A stretch of 64,000 nt of DNA from Melanocharis versteri (Eukaryota; Chordata; Aves; Passeriformes; Melanocharitidae), in contig VZTG01001880.1 of NCBI GenBank assembly GCA_013397845.1, positions 1,486,501-1,550,500 of the forward strand. Reading direction: 5' to 3'. This document shows, piece after piece, positions 23,601 through 33,300 of the stretch; the first letter of the stretch is position 1, and each line of letters begins with the position of its first letter. The notes under the pieces are model-generated. The model ran no database searches and was not told the origin of the DNA. It saw only the letters and a program-made list of their open reading frames with translations. A program made the position numbers and the translations under genes.

Positions 23601-23851
23601 GCATTGCTAATGAACACAACCCTGGAGCAACCACAGCTCTCACTTTATTCAACAGCAGATCTTTCTGACCAGCAAGGCCCAAATCCCTCATCGTCCAGGA
23701 AACGAGTGACACATTGGCTTAGGGACCTACCTTCACCACATGGAGCTTGCAAGTGTTTGGCCCCAGTCTCACCTAGGCAAGCACAAGGCAAAGGACTCTT
23801 ACCTGAGCTGAGCAAGAAAAGAAAGAGAAAGGCAGCTTTGCTAATCCCCAT
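11427..23851 (-). CDS. Plasminogen-like gene copy 1: signal peptide, PAN, kringles 1-4
   Basis: Gene-level entry (coding span with introns) for a secreted plasminogen paralogue. Eleven exons on the minus strand are all open and have GT/AG boundaries in matching phase. In order they encode a ~17-residue signal peptide, a PAN/apple domain, kringle 1, kringle 2, kringle 3, kringle 4 and a Thr-rich tail with one N-glycosylation sequon (NAS). Most exon lengths (49, 136, 107, 115, 121 or 130, 119, 163, 160) equal those expected from human plasminogen by residue count. All 24 kringle cysteines are present, plus the extra pair that makes the kringle 2-kringle 3 disulfide in human plasminogen. The spliced frame to the end of exon 11 is about 485-488 codons; read-through to the TAA at 11356 gives about 508-511 residues. 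Plasminogen is the liver-made zymogen of plasmin, but this copy lacks kringle 5 and a working protease domain. It may be a protease-free kringle protein or a gene in early decay. HGF and MST1 are excluded by the closer kringle match to plasminogen. Confidence 0.85.
13127..13286 (-). CDS. Copy 1 exon 10: kringle 4, first half
   Basis: Acceptor TTGCCACAG, phase 1 in and phase 2 out, 160 nt. Encodes the linker GVPVQIPLTEE and then CYQGKGQSYRGTTSITASGK, KCQAWSSMFPHTHIKTPDRF, nearly the human kringle 4 sequence. The Lys corresponding to human Lys35, the second cationic residue of the lysine-binding site, is kept. The donor GC/GTATGT is good. Confidence 0.92.
14124..14254 (-). CDS. Copy 1 exon 9: kringle 3, second half
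   Basis: Encodes [35 protein letters not shown] and a short linker DRTEQGIAG; donor GCTG/GTATGA. Human kringle 3 has Lys at position 57 (DGK) and binds lysine poorly. Here the motif is D-G-E with Trp62, Tyr64, Arg71 and Trp72 all present, so this kringle may bind ligand. The linker is several residues shorter than in human plasminogen. Confidence 0.92.
15117..15279 (-). CDS. Copy 1 exon 8: kringle 3, first half
   Basis: 163 nt, phase 1 in and phase 2 out, acceptor CTGTTACAG and donor AA/GTATGC. Encodes the linker STPPPVSGQDSQ, then CLSGKGEDYRGRIAITESGN and ACQHWNTQFPHKHGWIPDRY, ending PCK. The Cys in PCK corresponds to the kringle 3 half of the interkringle disulfide known in human plasminogen. 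Confidence 0.92.
16746..16864 (-). CDS. Copy 1 exon 7: kringle 2, second half
   Basis: 119 nt, acceptor ATGTGCAG and donor T/GTGAGT. Encodes [39 protein letters not shown], very close to human kringle 2 ([22 protein letters not shown]). The D-x-E acidic pair, Trp62, Phe64 and Arg71 of a weak lysine-binding site are kept. Confidence 0.93.
16988..17117 (-). CDS. Copy 1 exon 6: kringle 2, first half
   Basis: Encodes GECMQCNGEDYHGEVSRTES, GLECQRWDAQAPHMHGFILK. The extra Cys of ECMQC is the kringle 2 half of the interkringle disulfide. Two in-frame acceptors exist. CTTCTGCCCAG gives 130 nt and adds three residues (PTG). ACCTACAG at 17108 gives 121 nt, the human length. The first has the better pyrimidine tract. 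Donor ACA/GTGAGT. Confidence 0.9.
17420..17487. repeat. Intronic repeat in intron 5, partner at 18730
   Basis: A ~66-bp segment running from CTTATCCAGATCATTTCAG to ACAGATGAAGATAAAGC is repeated in direct orientation at about 18,732-18,798 in intron 4, with roughly 90% identity. The two copies flank kringle 1 exon 5. They may be two insertions of one element or traces of an internal duplication. Confidence 0.75.
17710..17873 (-). CDS. Copy 1 exon 5: kringle 1, second half
   Basis: Encodes [40 protein letters not shown], AIPEC and then a long linker EDQVTHTGE. Asp55, Asp57, Trp62, Tyr64 and Arg71 are all present, so kringle 1, the strong lysine- and fibrin-binding kringle of plasminogen, looks functional; residue 72 is Phe for Tyr. 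The exon is 24 nt longer than expected from human. The kringle 1-2 linker is about 11-14 residues instead of three. Donor GAAG/GTATAT. Confidence 0.92.
18732..18798. repeat. Intronic repeat in intron 4, partner at 17420
   Basis: Direct-repeat partner of 17,420-17,487: both carry TTATCCAGATCATT, TAGAGT(C/T)AAAAG and ACAAGACAGATGAAGATAAA. The flanking sequence diverges on both sides. Confidence 0.75.
18921..19035 (-). CDS. Copy 1 exon 4: kringle 1, first half
   Basis: 115 nt, as expected from human, acceptor CATTTCAG, donor AA/GTATGT. Encodes the end of the PAN domain (IYLMQC) and CKRGIGTDYRGTEAKTRRGI, PCQKWAEKIPHNP, aligning with human [20 protein letters not shown]. The kringle cysteines and the YRG core are intact. 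Confidence 0.92.
19091..19168. repeat. Cluster of overlapping palindromes in intron 3
   Basis: Two overlapping perfect palindromes are both centred on CTGCAG: a 22-bp one at 19091-19112 and a 32-bp one at 19105-19136. An imperfect inverted repeat (CATGGTCCATCATG... CATGATGAACCATG) follows directly at about 19139-19168. The AT-rich arms could extrude as cruciforms. No coding or splice role is apparent. Confidence 0.8.
20114..20220 (-). CDS. Copy 1 exon 3: PAN domain, second half
   Basis: 107 nt, acceptor TTTCAACAG, donor A/GTACGT. Encodes AFLFTRKKLQCLTLAENSKM, TVMFTSTDAVLYEKR against human [20 protein letters not shown]. In Glu-plasminogen the PAN domain contacts the kringles and keeps the molecule closed; the Cys pattern is retained. 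Lys/Arg content is somewhat different from human in the first strand. Confidence 0.9.
20841..20976 (-). CDS. Copy 1 exon 2: PAN domain, first half
   Basis: 136 nt, the human length, acceptor CCCATCTAG, donor CAG/GTAATT. Encodes VKGDILDDYSRTDGVWILTR, NKQLYKTNNEKECAEKCEAE, RNFTCR, aligning with human [20 protein letters not shown]...ECAAKCEEDEEFTCR. The mature N-terminus should lie around the first residues of this exon. Confidence 0.92.
23803..23851 (-). CDS. Copy 1 exon 1: start codon and signal peptide
   Basis: The ATG at 23851 opens MGISKAAFLFLFLLSS, a classic short signal peptide. The coding part is 49 nt and ends phase 1 at TCAG/GTAAGA, identical in length and phase to the first coding exon expected from human plasminogen. 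The upstream in-frame MHQH extension is disfavoured: the alignment with copy 2 and the hydrophobic core both fit the internal ATG. Confidence 0.9.
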
Positions 23852-23900
23852 TTTGGCCCAGCTGGCGGGTGCTGGAAGTTGTGTGTGTTGGTGCACAAAG

Positions 23901-23908
23901 TTTTATTG
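23901..23908 (-). promoter_or_regulatory. TATA-like CAATAAAA upstream of copy 1
   Basis: The minus strand reads CAATAAAAC about 50-57 bp upstream of the ATG. The same octamer occurs at the equivalent place in copy 2 (43828-43835). Conservation between decayed and intact copies may reflect common descent only. It could serve as a weak TATA element. Confidence 0.35.
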
Positions 23909-23957
23909 ACTCGCACTGGAGTGAGGCAGCATCAAACAAACAAGGCAGGAGGATCCA

Positions 23958-23970
23958 GTTAATTATTTTC
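23958..23970. promoter_or_regulatory. HNF1-like site upstream of copy 1
   Basis: GTTAATTATTTTC matches the HNF1 consensus GTTAATNATTAAC at 11 of 13 positions, about 107 bp upstream of the start codon. HNF1 drives many liver-secreted proteins, and plasminogen is liver-made, so this fits hepatic expression. Copy 2 has GTTAATGATTTCC at the matching distance. Confidence 0.5.
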
Positions 23971-23999
23971 CCGTGCTGTGCCTCCCTTGCCATGGTGTG

Positions 24000-26700
24000 G
24001 CTTTTAAAACAACCTTGAATTGGATGGATTACCAAATCAGGCTCAATAGTTTCTACTGGATACTGTGAAATGTGAAGGCACTTGCTTCTTTTGTGGGACG
24101 TGTTTTTTTCTTTCTCAAATTGCTTGGCATCACTTTGCTAAGGTAAAGATGAAGATCATAGTGGTGGAAAGTATGGGAAAAAGACACAATCCACACATCT
24201 AATTCTATATAGTCTTGGATAGTCAGCTTTGGGTCCCAATAGTATTTTCAGTCACAGACGTGGACTCTTTAGATTGGAACTGCTGCTGATTTATGCTCTT
24301 TTGTAAGTCAGTCCCCCCAAACCCCAAGATCCTGATAATGCTAACTCTGTATCAGAATTGTTTTTAACAACCTCCAATACCATTCCTGGAGGAAAGAAAA
24401 TTATTTCCCTCAGCTTTTTTCCTGTTTCTGGTTTAGTTTTTTTTTGGTCATGACTTGGGAGGCAGCATTCACTTTGGTTCGGTGTCTGATGTGCCTTTGA
24501 CCTCCAGGCAAAGCTGCTGACACCTCAAGTCTGCCCAGACCTCAGGGCGTATGCAGGGTGCCCCCTCCATTTCAGCAACATCTGTCACATCTGTCAACCC
24601 CGTGGGGCTCAGCTAAGGCAAGCCAGGCATTCCCAGCCACAGGGCCTTCAGGAGTTTCAACTGGTTTGCCTGGGCAGTCAGGGTAGCCTGTAGCTGGGAT
24701 TGGGAGGGCAGATGAGAATGCCAGTTGGGAGGAAGGTGGGAGTCTCGCATATTCCCCTCTGTGCTGGGAGTCACTTGGGGTAAAGGCAGGGGTCAAAAGG
24801 TACATGCCTCCAGGGCACAGGTGGAAATGCACCCTGGGCTGCTGAGGAAGCAGCGGGGAAGTGGCCTTTTTGCCTCTGCTTTGTGACACTGCAGAGGGCT
24901 CTCAGTGGGTAGCCAATGTGTAACCTGCAGTGAGAATAGGCAGGAGTGACACCAGTAGGAAAAGAAGTGTTTGGTCTTGGTAACTGTTTTGTGGCGAGTT
25001 GTCTGTGTGCCAGCACATCCACAGCTCATCGGCATCCCACCCTCCACAGTCAGTGTTTGAGCATATCGTTCAGCCTGTATCGTATCTGGCAGGGGACAGT
25101 CCTACAGGGATGTTCTTACAAGGCTTCAGAAAATCGGCGGTTGGACAGAGAAAAGAAACTAAAATTTCCACAAAGGCACTCGTGCTGGAAGCAGTCACCA
25201 CTCATTTCTGCTTGGCCAGCCAGCAGGTCTGTACCCTCCAACCAGCACATCAGCACATGCATGGATGAATCGTGGGGACACCTGGCTGTGGAAGAGGCAC
25301 GCTGTCCTCATGGAAGCCAGGAGTCACTCACAGAGACATTATGGGGACATGAATGGGAGGAAGCAGGACTAGGGGACAATTTGGGTGTGGGGAGAAGGAC
25401 ATGCAGGACCTGAAGATTTCCCAGTTTAACACAGCAGAGGAGTGGGGTCACCAAGAGATGCAGTAGGACATGATGAGCAGGGATATGAAATACGGGAAGC
25501 CAAGCCTCGCTTCTTCTATCATTGACAGCATTACCTGCTCTGTCCTCAGATAGCAAATGCCATAGACCACAGACACAGAAGTCTGAAACCACCCCAGATC
25601 TGCTAGCAAGTAGCATGGAAACATCTTTTCTCTCGGATTTAATTTAAATCTTAGAACAACCAAAAGCAGAGAGATTTTTATGCCCATGTTCTACCAGCGA
25701 CAAATAAAATCACACCTTTGCTGATGAAAACTATGCTGCAATCCCACTTTATGTTGTGTGAGATTTTCTGGAGAATGGGCTGTGCTGACAATGTCCAGAA
25801 GAGTGCAGCAGACGATAGCTTTTGGAAAAAGTGGGTGACAAATCCCCAGCATGAACAAAAGTGTCAGTCTACACTCAGGATACATTGTCAGGCGATGTTT
25901 GTCCACAAGCTAGCTCATATCGCGGCTCAAGCTTGTAAGGGAATTTGTTGTATGCAAATATGCTTTGCTTTTCTTTCTCAGCTTCTCCTTTCCTACCTCA
26001 ATACAGCAGGTTTCAAGTTAATTGGTTTGAACTTACATAAATAGGTTCAAAAGCTTTGTTTTCTCAATGCAATTCTCCATGTAGGAAAGACAGCATGCAA
26101 GTGTGAAATACAGATTAAAAACAGAATGAGAAAGAGTCAGGGGAAAAAAGCCGAATATAATATTATCACTATAAGGTAGTGAAAAACATAATAAAGGTTA
26201 TGATGCAGTGAAAAATAGAAACACCTCTTTGGAGCAAAAAACCACCCACAATTTTGTGAGAAAATAGCACAGATTTCATAAAAATTAGGAAAATTAGAAG
26301 GAGAAGAAATTACTCAATTGAAAAGAAAAATAAATATGGTTAAAACAAATAAGCGTAAGTTCAAAATAATGTTCTTAAAATTAATTTGGAAAAACACAGA
26401 TAAAGAGCTGCACAGTAGTGAAAACAACAACAAAAGAAGGATTTTAATTTCCAGTATCCAATTATAAAATACTTTCATTATGCTTTCAGCTTGGAGAAAG
26501 AGAGATTTGTACATGCCTGTTCATTCTATACTTTTGCAAGAGAACATCATGCATCTCTGCTGCACTGGCTTGGAGTGTGTATTTTCTCGAAGAGCTGAGC
26601 AGAGGACTTTTTAGTTAATCGCGGTGCTGCTTCCAGCCACTGATTCACTCAATTCTGTCAGTGGAATCAGAGGGCTTTTAGACAGGCCTTGTGTAAGTTT
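24000..26700. other. 5' flank of copy 1, no recognised gene
   Basis: Apart from the proximal promoter signals, no exon, RNA gene or repeat family is recognised here. Open frames at 24.6-25.4 kb are short, overlap on both strands and look like chance in GC-rich sequence. Confidence 0.5.
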
Positions 26701-27325
26701 TAATCACCCTGTACTCAGCACTGGTGAGGTCACACCTCCAGTGCTGTGCCCAGCTCTGGGCCCCTCACTACAAGAAGGACATTGAGGGGCTGGAACAAGT
26801 CCAGAGAAGGGCAACAGAGCTGGGGAAGGGTCTGGAGCCCAGGTCCTGTGAGGAATGACTGAGGGAGCTGGGGGTGTTTAGCCTGGAGAAAAAGAGGCTC
26901 AGGGAAGACCTGAAATTTTGCCTGGTGACGTTGTCAGATCTTCACGTCTGGAAGCTTCAGGAGCAGGTTTGATAAACATCTGACAGACATTTCAGATCTG
27001 TACATATTCTTATGCCACAATGGTTGAACTCGATAATCCTTTTTGTTGCCTTTTTCCTCTCATCCTGTGAATTAGATTTGTGACACCTAAACAATTCCTC
27101 CACACAGCTATAGAGCAGCTCTCCATAAGCCATTAGCAATAATGCTTCTTTCTCTATAGAGTGGCTTTTGCACCTTCTGCCTTTCTTCTCCGCTGATATA
27201 CTCTCACAACTCACAGACATGCAAAGAGGAAATGTATTTCCAGGACTCCAGACCCATTCACTTAGGAGTTGGGCTCAATGATCCTTGTGGGTCTCTTCCA
27301 GCTCAGAATATTCTGTGATTCTTGA
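26700..27325 (+). mobile_element. CR1 LINE fragment(s), sense
   Basis: The 5' part (about 26,725-26,920) has the typical CR1 wording: a GAGGTCACACCTCCAGTGCT-like stretch, ACAAGTCCAGAGAAGGGCAA and AGCCTGGAGAAAAAGAGGCT. A CR1-like 3' end with a TTCTGTGATTCTT-type tail is at about 27,262-27,324. The middle is diverged or comes from a second element. The element is truncated and carries no ORF. Confidence 0.85.
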
Positions 27326-28224
27326 ATTACTCACATTTCCACAGCACTGTGCCCGTCATCAACCTTGGTTATATCTACGTGCCCTGCTCAGCTGGCAGGC
27401 TGCAGTTCAGTGCTGTGGGTCACCTCTTAGAGCACTTTGGTTTCCTTTGGGAAAAGTACAGCACACTGAATCTTTGTCCCAGGAAGACTGACTGATCAGA
27501 ATAACTCTCTTCAAAGAAAGAAAAATCTTTTCCAAATCACTCTGGGAACACACAGAAATCTCCTTTCTCAAGACATCTCCGCTATGAGCCTAGAAGCAAC
27601 ATCATTTCATTCAAGTGACAGCTTCCCCTGCCCCAGGGGCACACCAAGCACGGTTGGTTTGCCCCTGCTTTTCACAACATAATTGCAACTTCTGCAGTTG
27701 CCTCACCTTGACAGCTCTGTTGTTTTCAGCTGGAGTGCCCCCCAGCTATGATGAGAAATGCGAGTTAGACTTGTTTAGGCCTGATCCCTGGCCTCTGCCA
27801 GTTCTGCAGCTGATGAGGGAGAGTTTGTGCCCTGCTGGCATCCACCAAACTGGGCTCTGGCTCCCACCCAGCAGCTGATTTCCTGCCTCAGGCTCTCACA
27901 CATCCAGCTTCTCAGTACCAGCACCAGCACCACAGGCATTACCTGCATAATCCCAGCACTGCTGAAAGCTCTTCGCTTGGGATAGCTGGGTAATGAATTA
28001 TCAGATATTAAAACGCTTTAGAAAAACATCTTGACTTAAAAGACACATTGTCCTGGGCCATGGGGGAGCCCTGTGTGCCTGGGCAGGGACAGCCAGGGCT
28101 CAGGGTGCCTGACAGCCACAGGACAGGGAACTGAGGAAACAGGAGCTAATTTCTCTCCATCTTGCACCCATGCCATTACTCAATCATCCCTCTCCTCTGC
28201 ACCTCTCCCTAGAGTGATCTGCCA

Positions 28225-28425
28225 TCCAACTCTGCGGGAAAGAGTCCAAGGTCAGAGGCATTTCTATAGAGAAAATCTGCAAATGCAGTTTCATTCAGTG
28301 AGAAGCTCAGGACACCTGACTGCCTCTTATCTTTACTTGCACAAATGCATCACCAACAAGGACCTTTTTTCCTGGTTTTTTCTGTGCTTACGTCTACTGT
28401 GACTTTTCCTGCATGGTGCTGGGCA
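28225..28425. repeat. Duplicated flank block A, copy 1 side
   Basis: This stretch matches about 54,755-54,985. Shared strings include GGAAAGA(G/A)TCCAAG(G/T)TCAGAGGC, TATAGAGAAAA-like, GCACAAATG and TGTGACTTTT(C/T)CTGCA. It is part of the 5' flank that was duplicated together with the plasminogen-like gene. Confidence 0.75.
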
Positions 28426-28959
28426 GGGAGCTGGACTGGCACAGGGAAAACTGGCGCAATCGCCTCTTACAGCCCTCAGGAAGAACTTACTCATTTTGTG
28501 GAGATATTTCACTGAGCAAAGAGATACAAATCTGCTATGACATCTATTAGTACATGTTTTATTTGGTTTCAAGTAAATGTCAAAACTGACCGTAAGAACA
28601 AAACAAGCTAAAATGCTGGACGATATTTTACATGCACAATATATAGGCTACATAGCTCTCTGTTCACCTTGTTTCTGTCGTATTTCTCAGGTGTTATATT
28701 GCAATTTATTTTTCTGTCCTAAACTGAGCTTCCCTGTGAGAGAAATCTTGTTCCTTCTCAACTGAGAAGAACACTTCTCACCCAAAACTCTCCTTTCTCC
28801 CTGACAGACATGGTAGTGACAGCTGCATATGCTGTCACAGGTCACTTGACAGTGACTGAGATTCACCAGCACAAAATAAGTACCAAACAAGTGTGATGGC
28901 AGCACACATTTAATTCAAATGAACTACCAGCAGTGAAATCAGAGCAGAGGTAGGAGCTA

Positions 28960-29075
28960 ATGCTGTCCGGCAAAATGAAGACAATACATTGTTTGTCCAG
29001 TTGTAACTAAGAGAGAAGGGATCTCCAACATCTTCAGCTTCTGCTCTCCAACAAACCTGAAACTTAGCTTATGTT
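28960..29075. repeat. Duplicated flank block B, copy 1 side
   Basis: Matches about 58,328-58,450: TGTCC(G/A)GC(A/G)AAATGAA(G/A)ACAATA is followed by a TTGT(C/T)CAGTTGTAAC stretch, and CAGCTTCT(G/A)CTC(T/C)CCA follows in both. The order relative to block A is the same as on the copy 2 side. Confidence 0.8.
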
Positions 29076-29854
29076 GTTGGCAACTGGACATTTTAGAAGA
29101 AGAAGAAAAAAAATAGTACTATCTTTCCTGTAAAGGATGAGTTTTTAGGAAATCATAAAAGCTGAAACTATTTCACCTTTAAAACCACTCTAGTATACAT
29201 GCTTTTGATTATAGGCCCTTTTAATAACAGTCTTATTTTCCTTGGAAACAAGTTTATTTGACATTAAATTCCTACAGCAGAAGCTACTGCCCTTTATATT
29301 AGGACATGCTGGCCAATCCTTGCTGTAATGAACTATTTTTATACTCTTCCCTTTTCTGATGTCAGGGCATGCCACGTTCTTCCCTGATGAGTTAGCAAAT
29401 AGCTTCTTAGCGCCACGATCCTCTGTCCTCTGCGCAGCTGTTGCCTGGGTTCTCCTCTTGCTTCTTCTCTGCTTCTGGAGTTTCAGACTGTCAGATTATG
29501 CAGATTTGTTCCTTGAGACACTATGCTTTTTTCACAGAAGAGACTGAAACCATACAATCTTTGGCTCTGTTACTTCTCGGCTAGAGACACTAGGAGGAGG
29601 TATTTGTGTAAAAGGGGTCTAAATTGGCTGCCTGTTGTGAGAGGGAAGAGAGAACTACCTACCTAAAGGTAGGACAGGTCCAGAAAATGTCCCTTTGGAC
29701 AGTTACAGAAAACGTTTTCCTTTCCTCTTCCCCTGCAATCAAACCTCCATGTGTGGGAACACATCCAGGGACAGAGTGCTCAGGAAATGATAAAGAAAGC
29801 AGTGCAACCCCTCATAAGTCTGCAAAACTTGCAGATTTAGGGACTTGCAAATGC

Positions 29855-30330
29855 CTTTTTAAGACTTAGCCCGACATTTGCAAATTCAAGGCATACTTAG
29901 GTACCCTGGGAAAGAGGCCTTGATGTTCAGAGACATTGTGCAAGTGTGATTTCTATTTTGCAGCCAGGCTTCACATTAACAATGCAAAACAAGCCCACTT
30001 GATCCGGCAAACTAGAAATGAATTTAGCTGTCCATCTTGGGAATCCTTCCAGAAAGCATATTAGCTTTAATCGCCCTTTTCACAGGGAGATAAACCGTTG
30101 CTTATGTTTGAAAAATATATTTTCTTTCAACGACCTTACCTACTGCTAAAAGAAGGGGGCAAAGAGGGTTTCTACTAAAGCAGCATCTATGCTTTTGTTC
30201 ACAGTCAAGGGTATTTGGTATTGCTATGATAATATGTCTGGCAAGTAGAGTGTGCAGCTGGATCGGAACACTATTTAAAATTCAACAGCTCAGCTGTGTG
30301 GCTTGTTCAACAAATTGTTCCCTCACGCTG
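29855..30330. repeat. Duplicated flank blocks C and D, copy 1 side
   Basis: Two stretches match 59,605-60,030 in the same order: one around AACAATGCAAAACAAGCCCA, and one from CATCTATGCTTTTGTTCACA through GTGTGCAGCTGGA. They extend the duplication at least 6.4 kb upstream of the copy 1 start codon. Confidence 0.75.
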
Positions 30331-30399
30331 AGCAAAAACCAAGCTTTTTCATCCACTTTTATGGTACACACTTTTAGTGGTCAGATTAGCAATTTATCT

Positions 30400-33300
30400 A
30401 TGTACATCATACACAAAAAGTTGTAGGTAAGATATGATCAGATCTTCTTTAGAAAGCTTAGATACCCAGCATCAGTAAAAACATCCATAAAAGCAGGGCT
30501 TTAGGAGGAAAGAACGTACATAGAAGTGCAGCTTTTGCTGGGCAGGGCACAGCCAGCACCTGCATTTCTGTGAACTCTTCCACAGCTGCATCTCCTTTTG
30601 GGTGTTTTTGTCACCTTAACTGCATGAGAACAATTAAGGTGGAAAACTCTATCCATTCAGTTATCTTCTGAAGATGCGGGAATCATTTTGAGGAATGAGA
30701 ATCCTTTGATTCTCCAGGTTCCATCCCTTGCAAATAAAGGCGGAAAAGACTTTTTATTTGCTTGTTCATGCTGTAATGGTGGTCTAAGAACCAAGACAAG
30801 ATTTATGAGTGGAGTTAATATTTTTCTCTTAGATCAACTGTTACAGTTGAAAAAATGAGAAAAGTTTTGTGCACACAAGCCATTCCTTGGGCCTTAAAGC
30901 TCATCTAATTTTTACAGCCATGCCAGCAGTAAAAACAGGTTGGGCCAATAGATGTGGTAGCAGGAGAATCAAGAGATACACAGGGGTGAGACAGAGCACG
31001 TTGGTTCATACACACTGCAAGAGCTTATTATTTACTTTGAAGAAAGTCTTTTTGTACAGGCTTAATCAGAATACTAAAATATGACCTAGCTAACCAATTC
31101 CATTTTCTAATACATACTCAGAGACCAACACTTTTGATATGATCCTGGAATTACACATAATCTAGAAGAATTTCAATGTTGTTTTAAATTCCTTTTTTTT
31201 TTTTCATTAATCTTCTAAGAAGAGCAAGACTTGTAACAGATTCTATTTTCTCCCTAATGCAAGTGAACTCACACACAGATCACCAAACTGCTGACTGGAT
31301 TTAACATAAATTTTTAAAACAAGAACATCTGGTTGAAAGAGGCTAATCGCTAATCCTAGAAAATTCCTGTTTAAGAGCAAAACAGCATTTTAAACAATTT
31401 TTTACTTTTGTACAATAGCTGGTATAAACTAATCAGTTTTTTAAAGTTTGATTATATTATAAGCCACCAGAAACTTTTGAAAATAATTATTAAAAATATT
31501 GGTATGTTTCACATTTAAAACCATGATAAAATAGAAAACTTAGTTCACAGGCAAGGGTGAGATTGACAATGCAGCAAATGAGTTTAATAATTAATAAAAC
31601 TAGTTACTGATGGTATAGTATCTGCACCCCTACCATGGAGAAAGGTTTTATGAAGAAGGTATAAAATCCTTAATATATTACCTGACATGCCAGATATTTC
31701 TGACTATAGATCAAAAACTATAAAATTATGCAACCGATGCCTTCTAAACCAGTATATAACAGAGAAGTATGTAGGCTATTATAACAGAGTGCACTATCCC
31801 TGAAGACAAAACAGAGTGAAAAAAAATTACAGAAACCAAAATCAGATTAGTAATCTTAAACTAATCTAGTTGTCTACTGAATTGTGAATACTGATAATAA
31901 AAATTACCTGGGTAAGTAAATCATCCTTTATCAAATTCTTCTGGTTTTCAAAGTATTTTTTTTTGTTTATTTAAGTTATTTGGTTTTTTTTCCCTCTCTC
32001 TCTAGCTCCCTGTTTTATAGGATTTTCGTATGAGAAGTACGAAGGAATATCTATGCACTCTTAGTCATTGTTATTTAGAGTAAGTCTTTGAGTAAAAATG
32101 GCAGGGAAAATCAACATAGAAACAAGGCAAGTTTTTGAAGGACCTAGTTAAAAGTTTTATCAGTTCCTGTTTCCTATGTGTAAGGTTATTAAGCACAGCA
32201 TGAGTGAAACCATAGACACTAAGTGCATAGTGATTAAGATGAAAGAACAGTGATATTTATAGGGGAGTGATACAGATACTTAATTTTGTCATGCCTTAGT
32301 GCTTTGAGTTTGAAAGCTTTGTAAGTCAAGTAATAAGACAACTTTTAGTCTTGCATCTTTTTGAGATAATGAAGTCAGGACACTTGCAAAATTCATGTCG
32401 AACTACTATTACTCTTCTAATGATAGGAGTGCTGCAAGTACCGTATTATCCAATCAAATAAGATAATGAAAGTCTCCTGAGTATATCCTCTAATGCATAT
32501 TACATGTGTAAAGTGGAATCTTTAATGATAAAAACTGCAAATTTGGTGTTCAGTTAGAAAGTGAACTGTTGCACTAATGCTCTCTCTGATACATAACATC
32601 TGCTTAGCTCTTGCCAAGATGGCACAAGATAGCTCTTGCCAACACCTGTTAGGGTTTTATTTTCTTTGAAAACTTACTTGATATTAATACCTGTCCTATG
32701 CCATTATTCTCTTTCTCGTGTACAAATGTGCATTTATTATAATGAATAACCCCTACACACATTTCTAGGGAATAGCTGTTCAATTGCTCTTTTTCATCTG
32801 TACAGAATATGCAATGTGGGAAATAACCAAGGCATTTGCTCAAAAGCTTTTTCAGCTTTACTGAACTGAAGCAGAAGTAGCAAATGAGGACACTGGATAA
32901 AAGACAGCAACCTCTTAACTGATAATATTATACAGCTAACTTGGGTTTGGAACTGCAGTGAAACAGTGCACTTCTGTCCGTACATGTCATTGTAAGCAAT
33001 AAAAATTTGGCCATTGGAGTTTACAAAACAGATACTGAAGAATTAAAAAAGGAGTCAGGCTGGCTTTTGATATCTTTGTTGACTCTACAGAGAAATTAAC
33101 AAATAACACATTTTTTAAAAAGTAAATTAATGTTACAGACAGCAAAATTCACCACTCGAAGAGTGAAAAGTTTAAAAAAATTACTTCCAACTATCCTGTG
33201 TTCTCCAAGGAGAAGATCAAGAGGATGAAAGTCTTGTGCAATGGATATTTGAATCTAGTGCAGAGTACTAGTTACTTAAACACAGAGTAAAAATTATTCC

